36,401 bases of DNA from Deltaproteobacteria bacterium RIFCSPLOWO2_12_FULL_60_19. Lineage in GTDB: Bacteria > Desulfobacterota > Binatia > UBA9968. The position numbers and the translations under genes are program-made. Under the pieces are notes generated by a model that was given only the letters and a program-made list of their open reading frames with translations, ran no database searches and was not told where the DNA came from. Below, piece after piece: positions 23,120 through 30,035 of the stretch. Every line of letters starts with the position of its first letter. The stretch's first letter is position 1. The DNA lies in NCBI GenBank assembly GCA_001798595.1, contig MGSS01000021.1, positions 1 to 36,401 on the forward strand, written 5' to 3'.

Positions 23120-23465
23120 CAAACATCCAGTCTCATATTCTGAATCAGACGCCTTCGTCGAAGCCCGCAGGATAGGCCAAGCCGACGAATCTTCTCAAGC
23201 ATAAATTAGGGGCCGGAGTATCCAAAAGATGCCCTCTAGCGAACCGGGTAAATTTTCTCCGCACTACCTGCCCCATGACTGACCTCCGCCAGCAGCGCTT
23301 CTGCAAGTAATTGATTTACCTAAACTTTTAGTTGGCACGGCCGTTGCTCCCTCCCCTCTTAGGGGTAAAGACTAAATAAACAGCAGCGCCAGAAGAGCAC
23401 GAATACGTCCGTCGGCCAAGGAACGCGCGACAGACTTTTCCGGTCGACAGAAAGGAGACGGTAAA
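23120..23465 (+). promoter_or_regulatory. 346-bp regulatory gap before the second sigma-54 unit
   Basis: No gene is visible. The sequence is AT-richer near its end and contains the perfect -24/-12 promoter (23333-23347), preceded by GTAA-TTGAT-TTAC (23307-23319) and GGGTAAATTTT, which may be activator sites. The segment TTTACCTAAA resembles TTTTTACCTGCCTAAAA upstream of promoter 1. No convincing terminator for otsAB was found. The predicted transcript would have a leader of about 107 nt. Confidence 0.6.
23333..23347 (+). promoter_or_regulatory. Sigma-54 (-24/-12) promoter 2
   Basis: TTGGCACGGCCGTTGCT is a textbook match, with GG at 23334-23335 and GC at 23346-23347 spaced exactly ten bases. 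It lies in non-coding DNA upstream of the second Cys-rich mini-protein gene. Together with promoter 1 it makes a two-promoter regulon for the neighbouring NtrC-type protein. Confidence 0.92.
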
Positions 23466-23621
23466 ATGGAAAGGACTAAGATAAAAAGGGGCTTGCTGCG
23501 GGCTGTGCTTGCCGCACTGATGGTCACCTTGATGATTGCTACCGTGGTTACGACGATTACAACGGCAACGGGCTGTCTTGTCTGTCGTGACTGTGGACCC
23601 CGTCCCAATCGCCATCGCTAA
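23466..23621 (+). CDS. 51-residue Cys-rich mini-protein with CLVCRDCGP tail, copy 2
   Basis: ATG 23466 has AAAGGAGA upstream. The product begins MERTKIKRGLL, has a longer hydrophobic helix than copy 1, and ends ATGCLVCRDCGPRPNRHR. ATGC fits a lipobox, giving a 15-residue lipopeptide with three Cys if cleaved. It is the first gene behind sigma-54 promoter 2, about 107 nt from the predicted transcription start. The motif CLVCRDCGP and the basic start match the protein at 18063-18203. CxxC spacing suggests a metal site or redox disulfide. Confidence 0.85.
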   Translation: MERTKIKRGLLRAVLAALMVTLMIATVVTTITTATGCLVCRDCGPRPNRHR

Positions 23622-23660
23622 CGGGTCAACTCTTTTTTAGGAATGCTCAAGCGACAAAGC

Positions 23661-23694
23661 GCGAGCTGCGGGAAGCTTGGTTCCTGCGGCTCGC
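23661..23694 (+). ncRNA. Intergenic stem-loop between mini-protein 2 and glycine-zipper B
   Basis: As RNA, 23661-23674 pairs with 23681-23694 over 14 bp, including two G-U pairs, with a 6-nt loop GCTTGG. It lies between two genes of one unit and just before the AAAGGAGGG of the second, so it may act as a processing or stabilising element, or reduce transcription into the second gene. No U-run follows. It is a candidate cis element, not a proven RNA gene. Confidence 0.45.
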
Positions 23695-23717
23695 CATCCA
23701 GAAAGGAGGGACAGCAC

Positions 23718-23972
23718 ATGAATGAAAAAATCAAAATGTTGATTGCGGGGACCCTCCTTGGCGCTACCCTTTTGGGTTGCGCCAGCGGGCCCCTTACGAC
23801 CCGGGAGTCGAGTGCTCTCGTCGGCACCGGCCTGGGGGCCGCCGCCGGAGGCATTGTCGGCAGCGCCGTGGGCCGTCCGGCGGCAGGGGCGCTTATTGGA
23901 GGTGGTCTCGGGCTAGTGACAGGCGCCCTCATAGGGGACCAGCTCCAAGGTCAACAGTATCGAAGGCGGTAG
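23718..23972 (+). CDS. Glycine-zipper lipoprotein B
   Basis: An 84-residue lipoprotein with lipobox LLGC (Cys21) and the same body as glycine-zipper A: SGPLTTRESS, then GTGLGAAAGGIVGSAVGRP and AAGALIGGGLGLVTGALIGD. It lacks the long charged coiled tail of copy A, ending GQQYRRR. ATG 23718 lies 7 nt after AAAGGAGGG; an upstream frame to 23643 is not used. It is the last gene of sigma-54 unit 2. As in copy A, it would associate with the outer membrane. Confidence 0.85.
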   Translation: MNEKIKMLIAGTLLGATLLGCASGPLTTRESSALVGTGLGAAAGGIVGSAVGRPAAGALIGGGLGLVTGALIGDQLQGQQYRRR

Positions 23973-24189
23973 TCTGTTCTCTGAGAACAACCCGCACTTC
24001 GAATCGATATCGATACTCCGCGCCCTGTGCCCGTGAAGATCGCCACTGCCATACCGGGCGCAGGGCGCGCCGCCAGCGCAGTCGAACACTGCCCAGACCC
24101 TTTTTACTAGCGGACAAAGCTTTCCGATTTGACATGACCCGCCCGGGCGGACTAGTCTCCTGTTGCTTCGCGCAAGGAGGCTTATGCCC
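23973..24189 (+). promoter_or_regulatory. Intergenic region before the catabolic genes
   Basis: No gene is visible. It holds the near-palindrome TGTTCTC-T-GAGAACA (23975-23989), which could end unit 2 but lacks a T-tract, and the palindrome ATCGATATCGAT. A perfect -35 box TTGACA (24129-24134) has only a poor -10 partner 17-18 bp away. A strong AAGGAGG (24174-24180) serves the next gene. Confidence 0.4.
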
Positions 24190-25197
24190 ATGAAGGTCAT
24201 CGATGCCGACGGCCATGTTGTCGAGAAAGACCGTGACATTCGCGCCTATCTCCCCGAGCCGTACTGCGATCGGCAGGGGGCGCTCGTGCCCTCGGACGGT
24301 TTGGACACCAGCATGGGCGGGCGGCTCGGCGGGCTGGAAGGCAACGACATCCCGGCGCGTCTCAAAGACATGGACCGCGAGGGCATCGACACCTCCGTCC
24401 TTTTTCCCACCAGCAGCTTTTCCCTGACCAAATTCATGGAGCGCGGCTACGCCGTCGCCTACGCCCGCGCGTACAACGATTTCATCGCCGATGTGTGCAA
24501 AGAGAGCCCGCGGCTGAAGGGCATCGCGCTGCTGCCGTTGCAGGATCTCGACGCGGCGGTCGACGAGCTGGAGCGCGCGGTGACGAAACTCGGGCTAGTC
24601 GGGATCGCCGTCGCCTCGCAGGGAATGAACGAACATCTGGGTTCCGAGCGCTTCTGGCCGCTCTACGACGAGATTCAGCGTCTCAACGTTCCTTTTTGCG
24701 TCCACAACCGGCGCGTCGGGCCGGCGGGCGACAACCGCTTCGACAGCTTTCTCTACATGCACACGATCGGCCGGCCGGTGGAGACCTTCATCCAATTTGC
24801 CGGCCTGATTTACGGCGGCGCGGCCGAGAGGTTTCCCAAGTTGCGCATCGGCTTTCTCGAATGCGGCGTCGGCTGGGTGCCCTACTGGATGGAACGAATG
24901 GACGAGGAGTGGGAGAAGCGCGGCAAAGTCGAAACGCCGCTCTGCCGGCGCAAGCCGAGCGAGTACGTGAGACATGGAAATTGGTTCTTCGCCGCAGAGC
25001 CGGAAGAGGAGATGCTGCCTTACGTCATCGAGCGGATCGGAGACGACAAAATACTTTTCGCCTCCGACTACCCGCACTGGGACGGCATGTTCCCGCGCGT
25101 CGTCTCGACGATCCGCGAGCGCAAGGATATTTCCGAGAGCGCCAAGGAAAAAATCCTAGGCGCCAACGCGGCACGTTTTTACGGCTGGGCGTTATGA
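24190..25197 (+). CDS. Amidohydrolase 2 family hydrolase or decarboxylase, copy 1
   Basis: A 335-residue TIM-barrel protein of PF04909 (ACMSD-like). It begins MKVIDADGHVVEK; the usual metal-binding HxH is DxDGH here, a form common in this branch. Other ligands are visible as His in FCVHNRR, His in LYMHTIGRP, and Asp in FASDYPHWDG. Family reactions include metal-dependent decarboxylation or hydrolysis of aromatic or heterocyclic acids. ATG 24190 lies 9 nt after AAGGAGG; ATG 24184 is possible but only 3 nt away. The stop overlaps the next gene start (ATGA). It opens a four-gene operon with a binding protein, a second amidohydrolase and an SDR. Confidence 0.88.
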   Translation: MKVIDADGHVVEKDRDIRAYLPEPYCDRQGALVPSDGLDTSMGGRLGGLEGNDIPARLKDMDREGIDTSVLFPTSSFSLTKFMERGYAVAYARAYNDFIADVCKESPRLKGIALLPLQDLDAAVDELERAVTKLGLVGIAVASQGMNEHLGSERFWPLYDEIQRLNVPFCVHNRRVGPAGDNRFDSFLYMHTIGRPVETFIQFAGLIYGGAAERFPKLRIGFLECGVGWVPYWMERMDEEWEKRGKVETPLCRRKPSEYVRHGNWFFAAEPEEEMLPYVIERIGDDKILFASDYPHWDGMFPRVVSTIRERKDISESAKEKILGANAARFYGWAL

Positions 25198-26201
25198 AGA
25201 TATTGAAGGCGTTCGTCGCACTTTCGTTTTTCGCCGCCGCAGTGTCCTTCGCCGTCGACGGAATGGCGGCGGAATCGGCTTCGCCGCGCAAAGTTCGCGT
25301 CATCTTCACCTCGCTCTCCGGCTCGATGGCCCCTCCGTGGGTGGCGCGCGAGGCCGGCATTTTTAAGAAGCACGGTCTCGACGTGGAGGTGATCGCGATG
25401 CCGAGCGGGGTCGAGGGAATGAACGCCCTCATCGCCGGCGAGGTGGATTTCCTGCAAATTTCCGGCGGCACCACCGTCGGCGCGGCGGTCGGCGGCGCCG
25501 ATGTGACGGTCATTGCGACGACGATCGGGACGCTGGTGCAGAATCTCGTTGTCCGCCCCGAGATTGAGAAGCCGGAGCACCTCAAGGGAAAGACTATCGG
25601 GATCAGCCGCTTCGGAACTTCCATCGACACGGGCGCGCGCCTGGCGCTGCGTCACTTCGGTCTGCTGCCGGACAAGGACGTCGCTATTGTGCAGATCGGC
25701 GCGGTGGAACAGATCGTCGCGGCCATGCAAGGGAACCGCGTCCAGGGCGGCATTCTTTCGTACCCCGCCATCAGCCGGGCGAAGAAGCTTGGCCATCGCG
25801 TGCTGCTTGACATCGCGGGAATGGGCATCCCCTACGCCTCGACGGGAGTGACCACGACGGGAAGACTGATCCGCGAGCAGCCCGATCTTGTGCGACGTTT
25901 TGTCAGCGCCGAGGTCGAAGCGATCGCGCGGATGAAGCAGGACAAAGCTTACGCGACGAGCGTGATGGGCAAGTATTTGCGCGTGACGGATCCTGAGCTG
26001 CTCTCCGAGGCCTACGAAGTCTACGTGCAGAAGTATCTGATGAAAGTGCCGCTGCCGACCGCGGACGGTATTCGAGCGGTGCTCGACGAGTTGGCGCCGA
26101 GAAATCCCAAGGCGCTGAACCAGGACCCGCAGAAGTTTTTCAACGACAGCTTTGTGCGTGAGCTGCAGTCGAGCGGCTTCATCGACCGGCTTTATCGCTG
26201 A
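25194..26201 (+). CDS. NMT1/SsuA-like periplasmic substrate-binding protein
   Basis: A 335-residue exported solute-binding protein. A signal peptide (~1-25, ending GMAAES) precedes a type-II periplasmic binding fold: APPWVAREAGIFKKHGLDVE, IAGEVDFLQISGGTTVGAAV, then LKGKTIGISRFGTSIDTGAR, all typical of NMT1/THI5-like proteins. Its ATG overlaps the amidohydrolase stop (ATGA), so translation is coupled. No ABC permease or ATPase is in the window, so it either shares a transporter encoded elsewhere or senses or delivers the substrate. Pairing with amidohydrolases suggests the ligand is the compound those enzymes degrade. Confidence 0.9.
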   Translation: MKILKAFVALSFFAAAVSFAVDGMAAESASPRKVRVIFTSLSGSMAPPWVAREAGIFKKHGLDVEVIAMPSGVEGMNALIAGEVDFLQISGGTTVGAAVGGADVTVIATTIGTLVQNLVVRPEIEKPEHLKGKTIGISRFGTSIDTGARLALRHFGLLPDKDVAIVQIGAVEQIVAAMQGNRVQGGILSYPAISRAKKLGHRVLLDIAGMGIPYASTGVTTTGRLIREQPDLVRRFVSAEVEAIARMKQDKAYATSVMGKYLRVTDPELLSEAYEVYVQKYLMKVPLPTADGIRAVLDELAPRNPKALNQDPQKFFNDSFVRELQSSGFIDRLYR

Positions 26202-26219
26202 GCTAAGGTGGAGGCTCCT

Positions 26220-27377
26220 ATGCGCGTGATCGACGCGGACGGCCATGTAGAAGAGAATCCGGCGACGTTTAGCGATAAATATTTCGACCCGGCGCTGCGC
26301 TCGCAGCGGCCGCGCGTCATCGGCATGGACGGGCTCGCCTACTGGATGATCGACGAGCAGCTCTACCCACGCCGCGTCGGGCGCGGCTGCCACAACTTGG
26401 GCACGCCCGTGAGTTACGACGGTAAGCCGACCAAGCATGCCGCGCGGAAGGCGGACAGTCTCGAGAGCATGGAGCTGACCGATCTCAATGCGCGCCTTAA
26501 GATCATGGACGAGGAGGATATCGCCGTCCAGGTCCTCTACCCGACGCTCTTTCTCGCCTATCCTCTAAGCTCCAATCCGGCTCTTCTCACCGCGATGTGC
26601 TCGTCCTACAACCGCTGGCTGGGCGACCGACTGGGCGGCCATGAGCGGCTGAAATGGGTCGGCGTCGTCAACCTTGACGACATTCCGGCCGCAGTCCGGC
26701 AAGTGCGGGAGGCCAGGCGCCTTGGCGCGGCAGGGATCATGATCTTGGGCACCGCCGGCGACCGCTTGCTGGACGATCCGACTCTCTTTCCATTTTATGA
26801 AGCCGTCGCCGGGGAGAATCTGCCTTTGGCCGTGCATGTCGGCTGGGCCTGCCCTTCGATCAATAACCTTTTTACCCACATCTACCCTTCGGGCGTGATC
26901 GCTTTTCTCATGCCGGTGCTGATGGGCTTTGTCTCGCTCATCAGCGGCGGCGTGCTAGATCGTTTTCCCAATCTGCGCGTCGTCTTTCTCGAAGCGGGCT
27001 GTCTGTGGATCCATTTCATGCTCGACCGCCTCGATCACCGCTTCAAACATTCAAGCAAGAATCTCGCGCACGTCGTCTCGGAAACGGCGCCGCGGGAGGC
27101 GCTGCCGCCGATGGACTATATCCGCGGCGGCAATCTCTACTTCAGCGCCGAGATCGAAGACGCGCTCCTGCCGCAGGTGTTGGGCTTGGTAGGCGAGGGG
27201 CAGATTGTCTTCGGCTCGGATATGCCGCACGGCGACCGCGAGCGCTTCGCCGCCCGCTCGCTGCTGCAAAGAAACGATATCGGCGAGGCCGAGAAGACGA
27301 AGATTCTGGTGGAGAATCCGGTCAGCCTCTATGGGCTCGACGACAAAATCATGAAGGAGATTTCCCATGCGATTTAA
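26220..27377 (+). CDS. Amidohydrolase 2 family hydrolase or decarboxylase, copy 2
   Basis: A 385-residue TIM-barrel protein of PF04909, distinct from the copy at 24190. It starts MRVIDADGHVEEN, again with DxDGH. Further metal ligands would be His in LAVHVGWACP and Asp in FGSDMPHGDRE. ATG 26220 lies 5-8 nt after AAGGTGGAG; a GTG at 26208 is the alternative. It overlaps the next gene by 11 nt. Two unlike amidohydrolases in one operon suggest two steps or two substrates of one pathway. Reaction unknown. Confidence 0.88.
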   Translation: MRVIDADGHVEENPATFSDKYFDPALRSQRPRVIGMDGLAYWMIDEQLYPRRVGRGCHNLGTPVSYDGKPTKHAARKADSLESMELTDLNARLKIMDEEDIAVQVLYPTLFLAYPLSSNPALLTAMCSSYNRWLGDRLGGHERLKWVGVVNLDDIPAAVRQVREARRLGAAGIMILGTAGDRLLDDPTLFPFYEAVAGENLPLAVHVGWACPSINNLFTHIYPSGVIAFLMPVLMGFVSLISGGVLDRFPNLRVVFLEAGCLWIHFMLDRLDHRFKHSSKNLAHVVSETAPREALPPMDYIRGGNLYFSAEIEDALLPQVLGLVGEGQIVFGSDMPHGDRERFAARSLLQRNDIGEAEKTKILVENPVSLYGLDDKIMKEISHAI

Positions 27378-28110
27378 AGATAAGGTCGTCATCGTCACCG
27401 GCGGAGGAGGAAAGATCGGCAAGGCCTATGCGCTGGCGTTCGCCAAGGAGGGCGCGAAGCTGTCCCTGCCGGACCTCGTCAGCGCCGACCCCGTGGTGAA
27501 AGCGATTCAGGACCAGGGAGGGACGGCGATGAGCGTCGAGTGCGACGTCTCCAACGAGGCGAGCGTCAAGGCGATGGTCGACGCAACGGCGAAGCGGTAC
27601 GGCGGAGTGGACATACTGATTAACAACGCGGCCTACTTCATGACCGTGAAGAAAAGCCCCTTCTGGGAGATGGACGTGGCGGAGTTCGACAAGGCGATGG
27701 CGGTCAACGTGCGCGGCGTCTGGCTTTGCGCCAAGGCGGTTTTTCCCTATATGAAGCAGCGGGGCAAAGGGAAGATCGTCAACATCTCGTCGGGAGTCGC
27801 ACTGAACGGCAACCCCAACTACATTCACTATGTCACGTCCAAGGGCGCGGTGATCTCGATGACGCGCGCGATGGCGCGCGAGCTGGGCGATTTTAATATC
27901 TGCGTCAACACCGTCGCGCCTGGCTTCACCCTGACCGAAGGGCGCCAGGTAGACCCCGAATACGAGCGCAAGCGCAACGAGCAGCGCTGCTTCAAGCGCA
28001 GCCAGGTGGAGCAAGATATTGTCGGCACGGTGCTTTTTCTGGCCTCCTCCGACAGCGATTTTACCACTGGCCAGCTCCTGGTCGTGGACGGCGGAACCCA
28101 TTTACTTTAG
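27367..28110 (+). CDS. Short-chain dehydrogenase/reductase (SDR family), second
   Basis: A 247-residue classical SDR. The cofactor motif is TGGGGKIG near residue 11, NNAA replaces NAG, and the catalytic residues are Ser in NISSG and Tyr-Lys in YVTSK. The C-terminus is VVDGGTHLL. An Asp after the second strand (PDLVSADP) is not clearly in position to favour NAD, so cofactor choice is open. It overlaps the amidohydrolase by 11 nt and is the last gene of the operon; AAGGAGATTTCCC lies before the ATG. It probably oxidises or reduces an alcohol or keto group in the same pathway. Confidence 0.92.
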   Translation: MRFKDKVVIVTGGGGKIGKAYALAFAKEGAKLSLPDLVSADPVVKAIQDQGGTAMSVECDVSNEASVKAMVDATAKRYGGVDILINNAAYFMTVKKSPFWEMDVAEFDKAMAVNVRGVWLCAKAVFPYMKQRGKGKIVNISSGVALNGNPNYIHYVTSKGAVISMTRAMARELGDFNICVNTVAPGFTLTEGRQVDPEYERKRNEQRCFKRSQVEQDIVGTVLFLASSDSDFTTGQLLVVDGGTHLL

Positions 28111-28387
28111 CAGGCTGCTGAAAAAGACTCATATGCCGTCAGCCCGCTTGGGAATCTCTCTCCGGGCCGATGCGATACGTCGTTGTTACGCTGCTTCTAG
28201 GTGCTGATAGAACCTCTTCGCTACGCTTGCATCTCCCCGTCCCACGCATCGGCCCTCCGAGAGACCCCCAAGCGGGCGGTAGTGATGGTTGCGCTCAATC
28301 GCCTCGCTCGACGTACGAAAAGAGTACGCCTGCGCTCGCCCATCGATTTTTGCGCGCCTTGCCTCTGAGATCTTTTTGAGCAGCCTG
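28111..28387. mobile_element. MITE-like non-coding element with terminal inverted repeats
   Basis: The element starts with CAGGCTGCTGAAAAAGACTC (28111-28130) and ends with the near-perfect complement (28366-28387, ending CTTTTTGAGCAGCCTG on the + strand). Inside, 33-bp arms (28142-28174 and 28245-28277) pair with 28 of 33 matches, and a further hairpin CGTAC-GAAAAGA-GTACG lies at 28312-28328. No frame encodes a transposase. It begins directly after the SDR stop. TA dinucleotides lie close to both ends. The architecture is that of a miniature inverted-repeat element moved by a transposase encoded elsewhere. Confidence 0.75.
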
Positions 28388-28420
28388 TAAGAGAGTTATT
28401 CAGCAGACCGCTATAACTCG

Positions 28421-28972
28421 CTATTTGATCCTCCAGAGGAAAAGCGTGTGAGTGTGGTGCCAATCCCCGCTGCCGACCTTTTCCACCCTGTCCGGCGTCC
28501 AGCCCTCGATGCCGAAATCGTGCGCGACCACGCGCGTCCCCGGTTTCAGCTTCTCTAATTGCGGCCGCAGTTTGATGTTGAACTCAGGCATCATGTAGAG
28601 CGTCACAACCGTCGCCGGAGTCAGGTCGACGGTGAAGGCGTTCTGCCGGCGAACCTCCGCCAGGTGTTCTACACCTTCCGCCTTGGCTGCCGCGCGCGAG
28701 CGTTCGACTAATTCTTGGTCGATCTCGATCCCGACCGCTCTGACACCGTATTTCTTTGCGGCTCGGATAACGATTCGACCGTCGCCGCTGCCCACGTCAT
28801 AGACCACATCGTTCGCCTTGACCTCCGCCAGCTCCAGCATCCGATCGATGACCTCCGGGGGAGTAGGGACATACGGAACCTCGCCTGCTGTCCACACAGG
28901 CAAGCCGCAGCCGGTCAACAAGAATAGCACCCACGCAGACGATGCAACTCTCTGGAGCAATCTCATTGTCAT
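28421..28972 (-). CDS. Lipoprotein-type class I SAM-dependent methyltransferase
   Basis: A 183-residue protein. The N-terminus reads as a lipoprotein signal (VLFLLTGC), followed by a Pro-rich linker and a Rossmann methyltransferase domain with motif I VVYDVGSGDGRIVI, acidic residue after strand 2 (VGIEID), and FNIKLRPQLEKLKPGTRVV. Start ATG 28972 is favoured by GGGAGA upstream; ATG 28966 is close by, and the open frame runs further to 29266. SAM is made in the cytoplasm, so an exported methyltransferase would be odd. Either the enzyme lacks a substrate there, or the hydrophobic start acts as an uncleaved anchor. It faces the MITE-like element and no operon partner is apparent. Confidence 0.75.
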   Translation of the reverse strand: MTMRLLQRVASSAWVLFLLTGCGLPVWTAGEVPYVPTPPEVIDRMLELAEVKANDVVYDVGSGDGRIVIRAAKKYGVRAVGIEIDQELVERSRAAAKAEGVEHLAEVRRQNAFTVDLTPATVVTLYMMPEFNIKLRPQLEKLKPGTRVVAHDFGIEGWTPDRVEKVGSGDWHHTHTLFLWRIK

Positions 28973-29312
28973 TCTGTTCTCCCAACCACACGGCAACGCA
29001 CTTTTCAACAACGATCTCACCCGGAGAGCCTCGGTGGGCCTGTCTCCACCCCCCCCGGAGGGCGTATCGGTCCCAGAGCGAAGATTGACTCCGAGCCGCT
29101 GGAAGTCTCTGCGAAGCTGAGGGAGAGCAGCATCGATGTCTGAGTCAGCCACGTTTTTCGGTTGACGAGTTTCGATGCTGCCCGAAGCGAGCAGCAAAGA
29201 CTTCGCGGCGAGGAGGCACTGGAGCGAAGGGACCGGTACGCCCGACACTTGACACACCTCCGCCATCTGCTATCAAAGGGCCAGCTTTTCACTGAAAGAG
29301 AGGAACGGCGCT
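28973..29312. promoter_or_regulatory. 340-bp divergent region between methyltransferase and isochorismatase-like genes
   Basis: No gene was supported. The methyltransferase frame stays open to 29266 (SDIDAALPQLRRDFQRLG), but without a ribosome site or recognisable domain. A run of eight C residues and a GGTGG...CCACC hairpin lie near 29035-29060. The candidate promoter for the plus-strand genes is at 29249-29276. Confidence 0.5.
29249..29276 (+). promoter_or_regulatory. Candidate sigma-70 promoter of the isochorismatase-RidA pair
   Basis: TTGACA (29249-29254), 16 bp, TATCAA (29271-29276). The -35 box is perfect and the -10 matches four of six. It would begin the transcript ~30 nt before the start codon at 29313, leaving room for GAGAGGA. 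Confidence 0.5.
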
Positions 29313-30029
29313 ATGGCGACATGGGACGATGTATTGACGCAGCGAGATAAAGAGGTCTTTGCAAAATCGGGTTATGGCAAGCGGGCGGGGTTCGGCCAGC
29401 GGCCGGCGGTGCTGGTGATCGACATGAATTATAATTTCGTCGGCGACAAACCGGAGCCGATTCTCAAATCGATCGAGCGCTTCCGCAACAGTTGCGGCGA
29501 GGAAGGATGGGAAGGAGTCCATCGCATCCGCGAGCTGCTCGAAGCGGCGCGCAAGAAGCGTCTGCCGACTTTTTACACGACCGGCCACGAAGGGGGAAGC
29601 TCTGTCGCCTTCGGCCGGTGGCACGGAAAAAACAGCCGCGGCGGAGAGGACAAGGGCGAGCGCTGGTCGAAGGGAAACGACATCGTGCCGGAGATCGCCC
29701 CGCAAGAACGGGATATATTGGTTCGCAAGCAGAAGCCCAGCGCTTTCTTCGGCACGCCGCTCGTCAGCATGCTCAACGAAGTCCACGCCGACACGGTCCT
29801 CGTTACCGGCTGCACCACCAGCGGCTGCGTGCGCGCCAGCGTCATCGACGCTTTTTCTTATAATTTCAGCGTGAGCGTCGTCGAAGAGTGCGTCTTCGAC
29901 CGCGGTCAGGCCTCCCACAAGATCAACCTCTTCGACATGAATATGAAGTACGCCGACGTCGTCTCGCTCAAAGAGACGCTGGAATACATCGCGGCCTTGC
30001 CGCCGACCCTCTACGCGCCGGGGCTGTAA
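29313..30029 (+). CDS. Isochorismatase-like cysteine hydrolase (N-carbamoylsarcosine amidase type)
   Basis: A 238-residue hydrolase. The catalytic triad of the family is visible: Asp in VLVIDMNYNF (~37), Lys in VRKQKPSAFFGT (~142), and the nucleophile Cys in VTGCTTSGCVRASVIDA (~171). An N-terminal extension (~1-28) matches N-carbamoylsarcosine amidohydrolase-like proteins. The insertion with GGEDKGERW near residue 110 is also of that type. The reaction is probably hydrolysis of a carbamoyl or amide bond. ATG 29313 has GAGAGGA 8 nt upstream. The RidA-like gene begins 6 nt after its stop, so the two are one operon. Confidence 0.9.
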   Translation: MATWDDVLTQRDKEVFAKSGYGKRAGFGQRPAVLVIDMNYNFVGDKPEPILKSIERFRNSCGEEGWEGVHRIRELLEAARKKRLPTFYTTGHEGGSSVAFGRWHGKNSRGGEDKGERWSKGNDIVPEIAPQERDILVRKQKPSAFFGTPLVSMLNEVHADTVLVTGCTTSGCVRASVIDAFSYNFSVSVVEECVFDRGQASHKINLFDMNMKYADVVSLKETLEYIAALPPTLYAPGL

Positions 30030-30035
30030 CCGATC

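Noticed and set aside
23975-23989. TGTTCTC-T-GAGAACA as a LexA-type operator or terminator
   Set aside because: Does not fit known LexA consensus and lacks a U-tract; listed only as a palindrome in the gap.
24495-25193. Long extension of the NMT1-like protein reading through the amidohydrolase
   Set aside because: Arg-rich out-of-frame shadow; the signal peptide and ATGA overlap show the real start at 25194.
28140-28280. Coding frames inside the MITE-like element
   Set aside because: All are short, run through inverted repeats and have no ribosome site.
29017-29292. 91-codon minus-strand frame upstream of the methyltransferase
   Set aside because: Ser/Arg-rich with no ribosome site; likely a chance frame beside a real upstream region.
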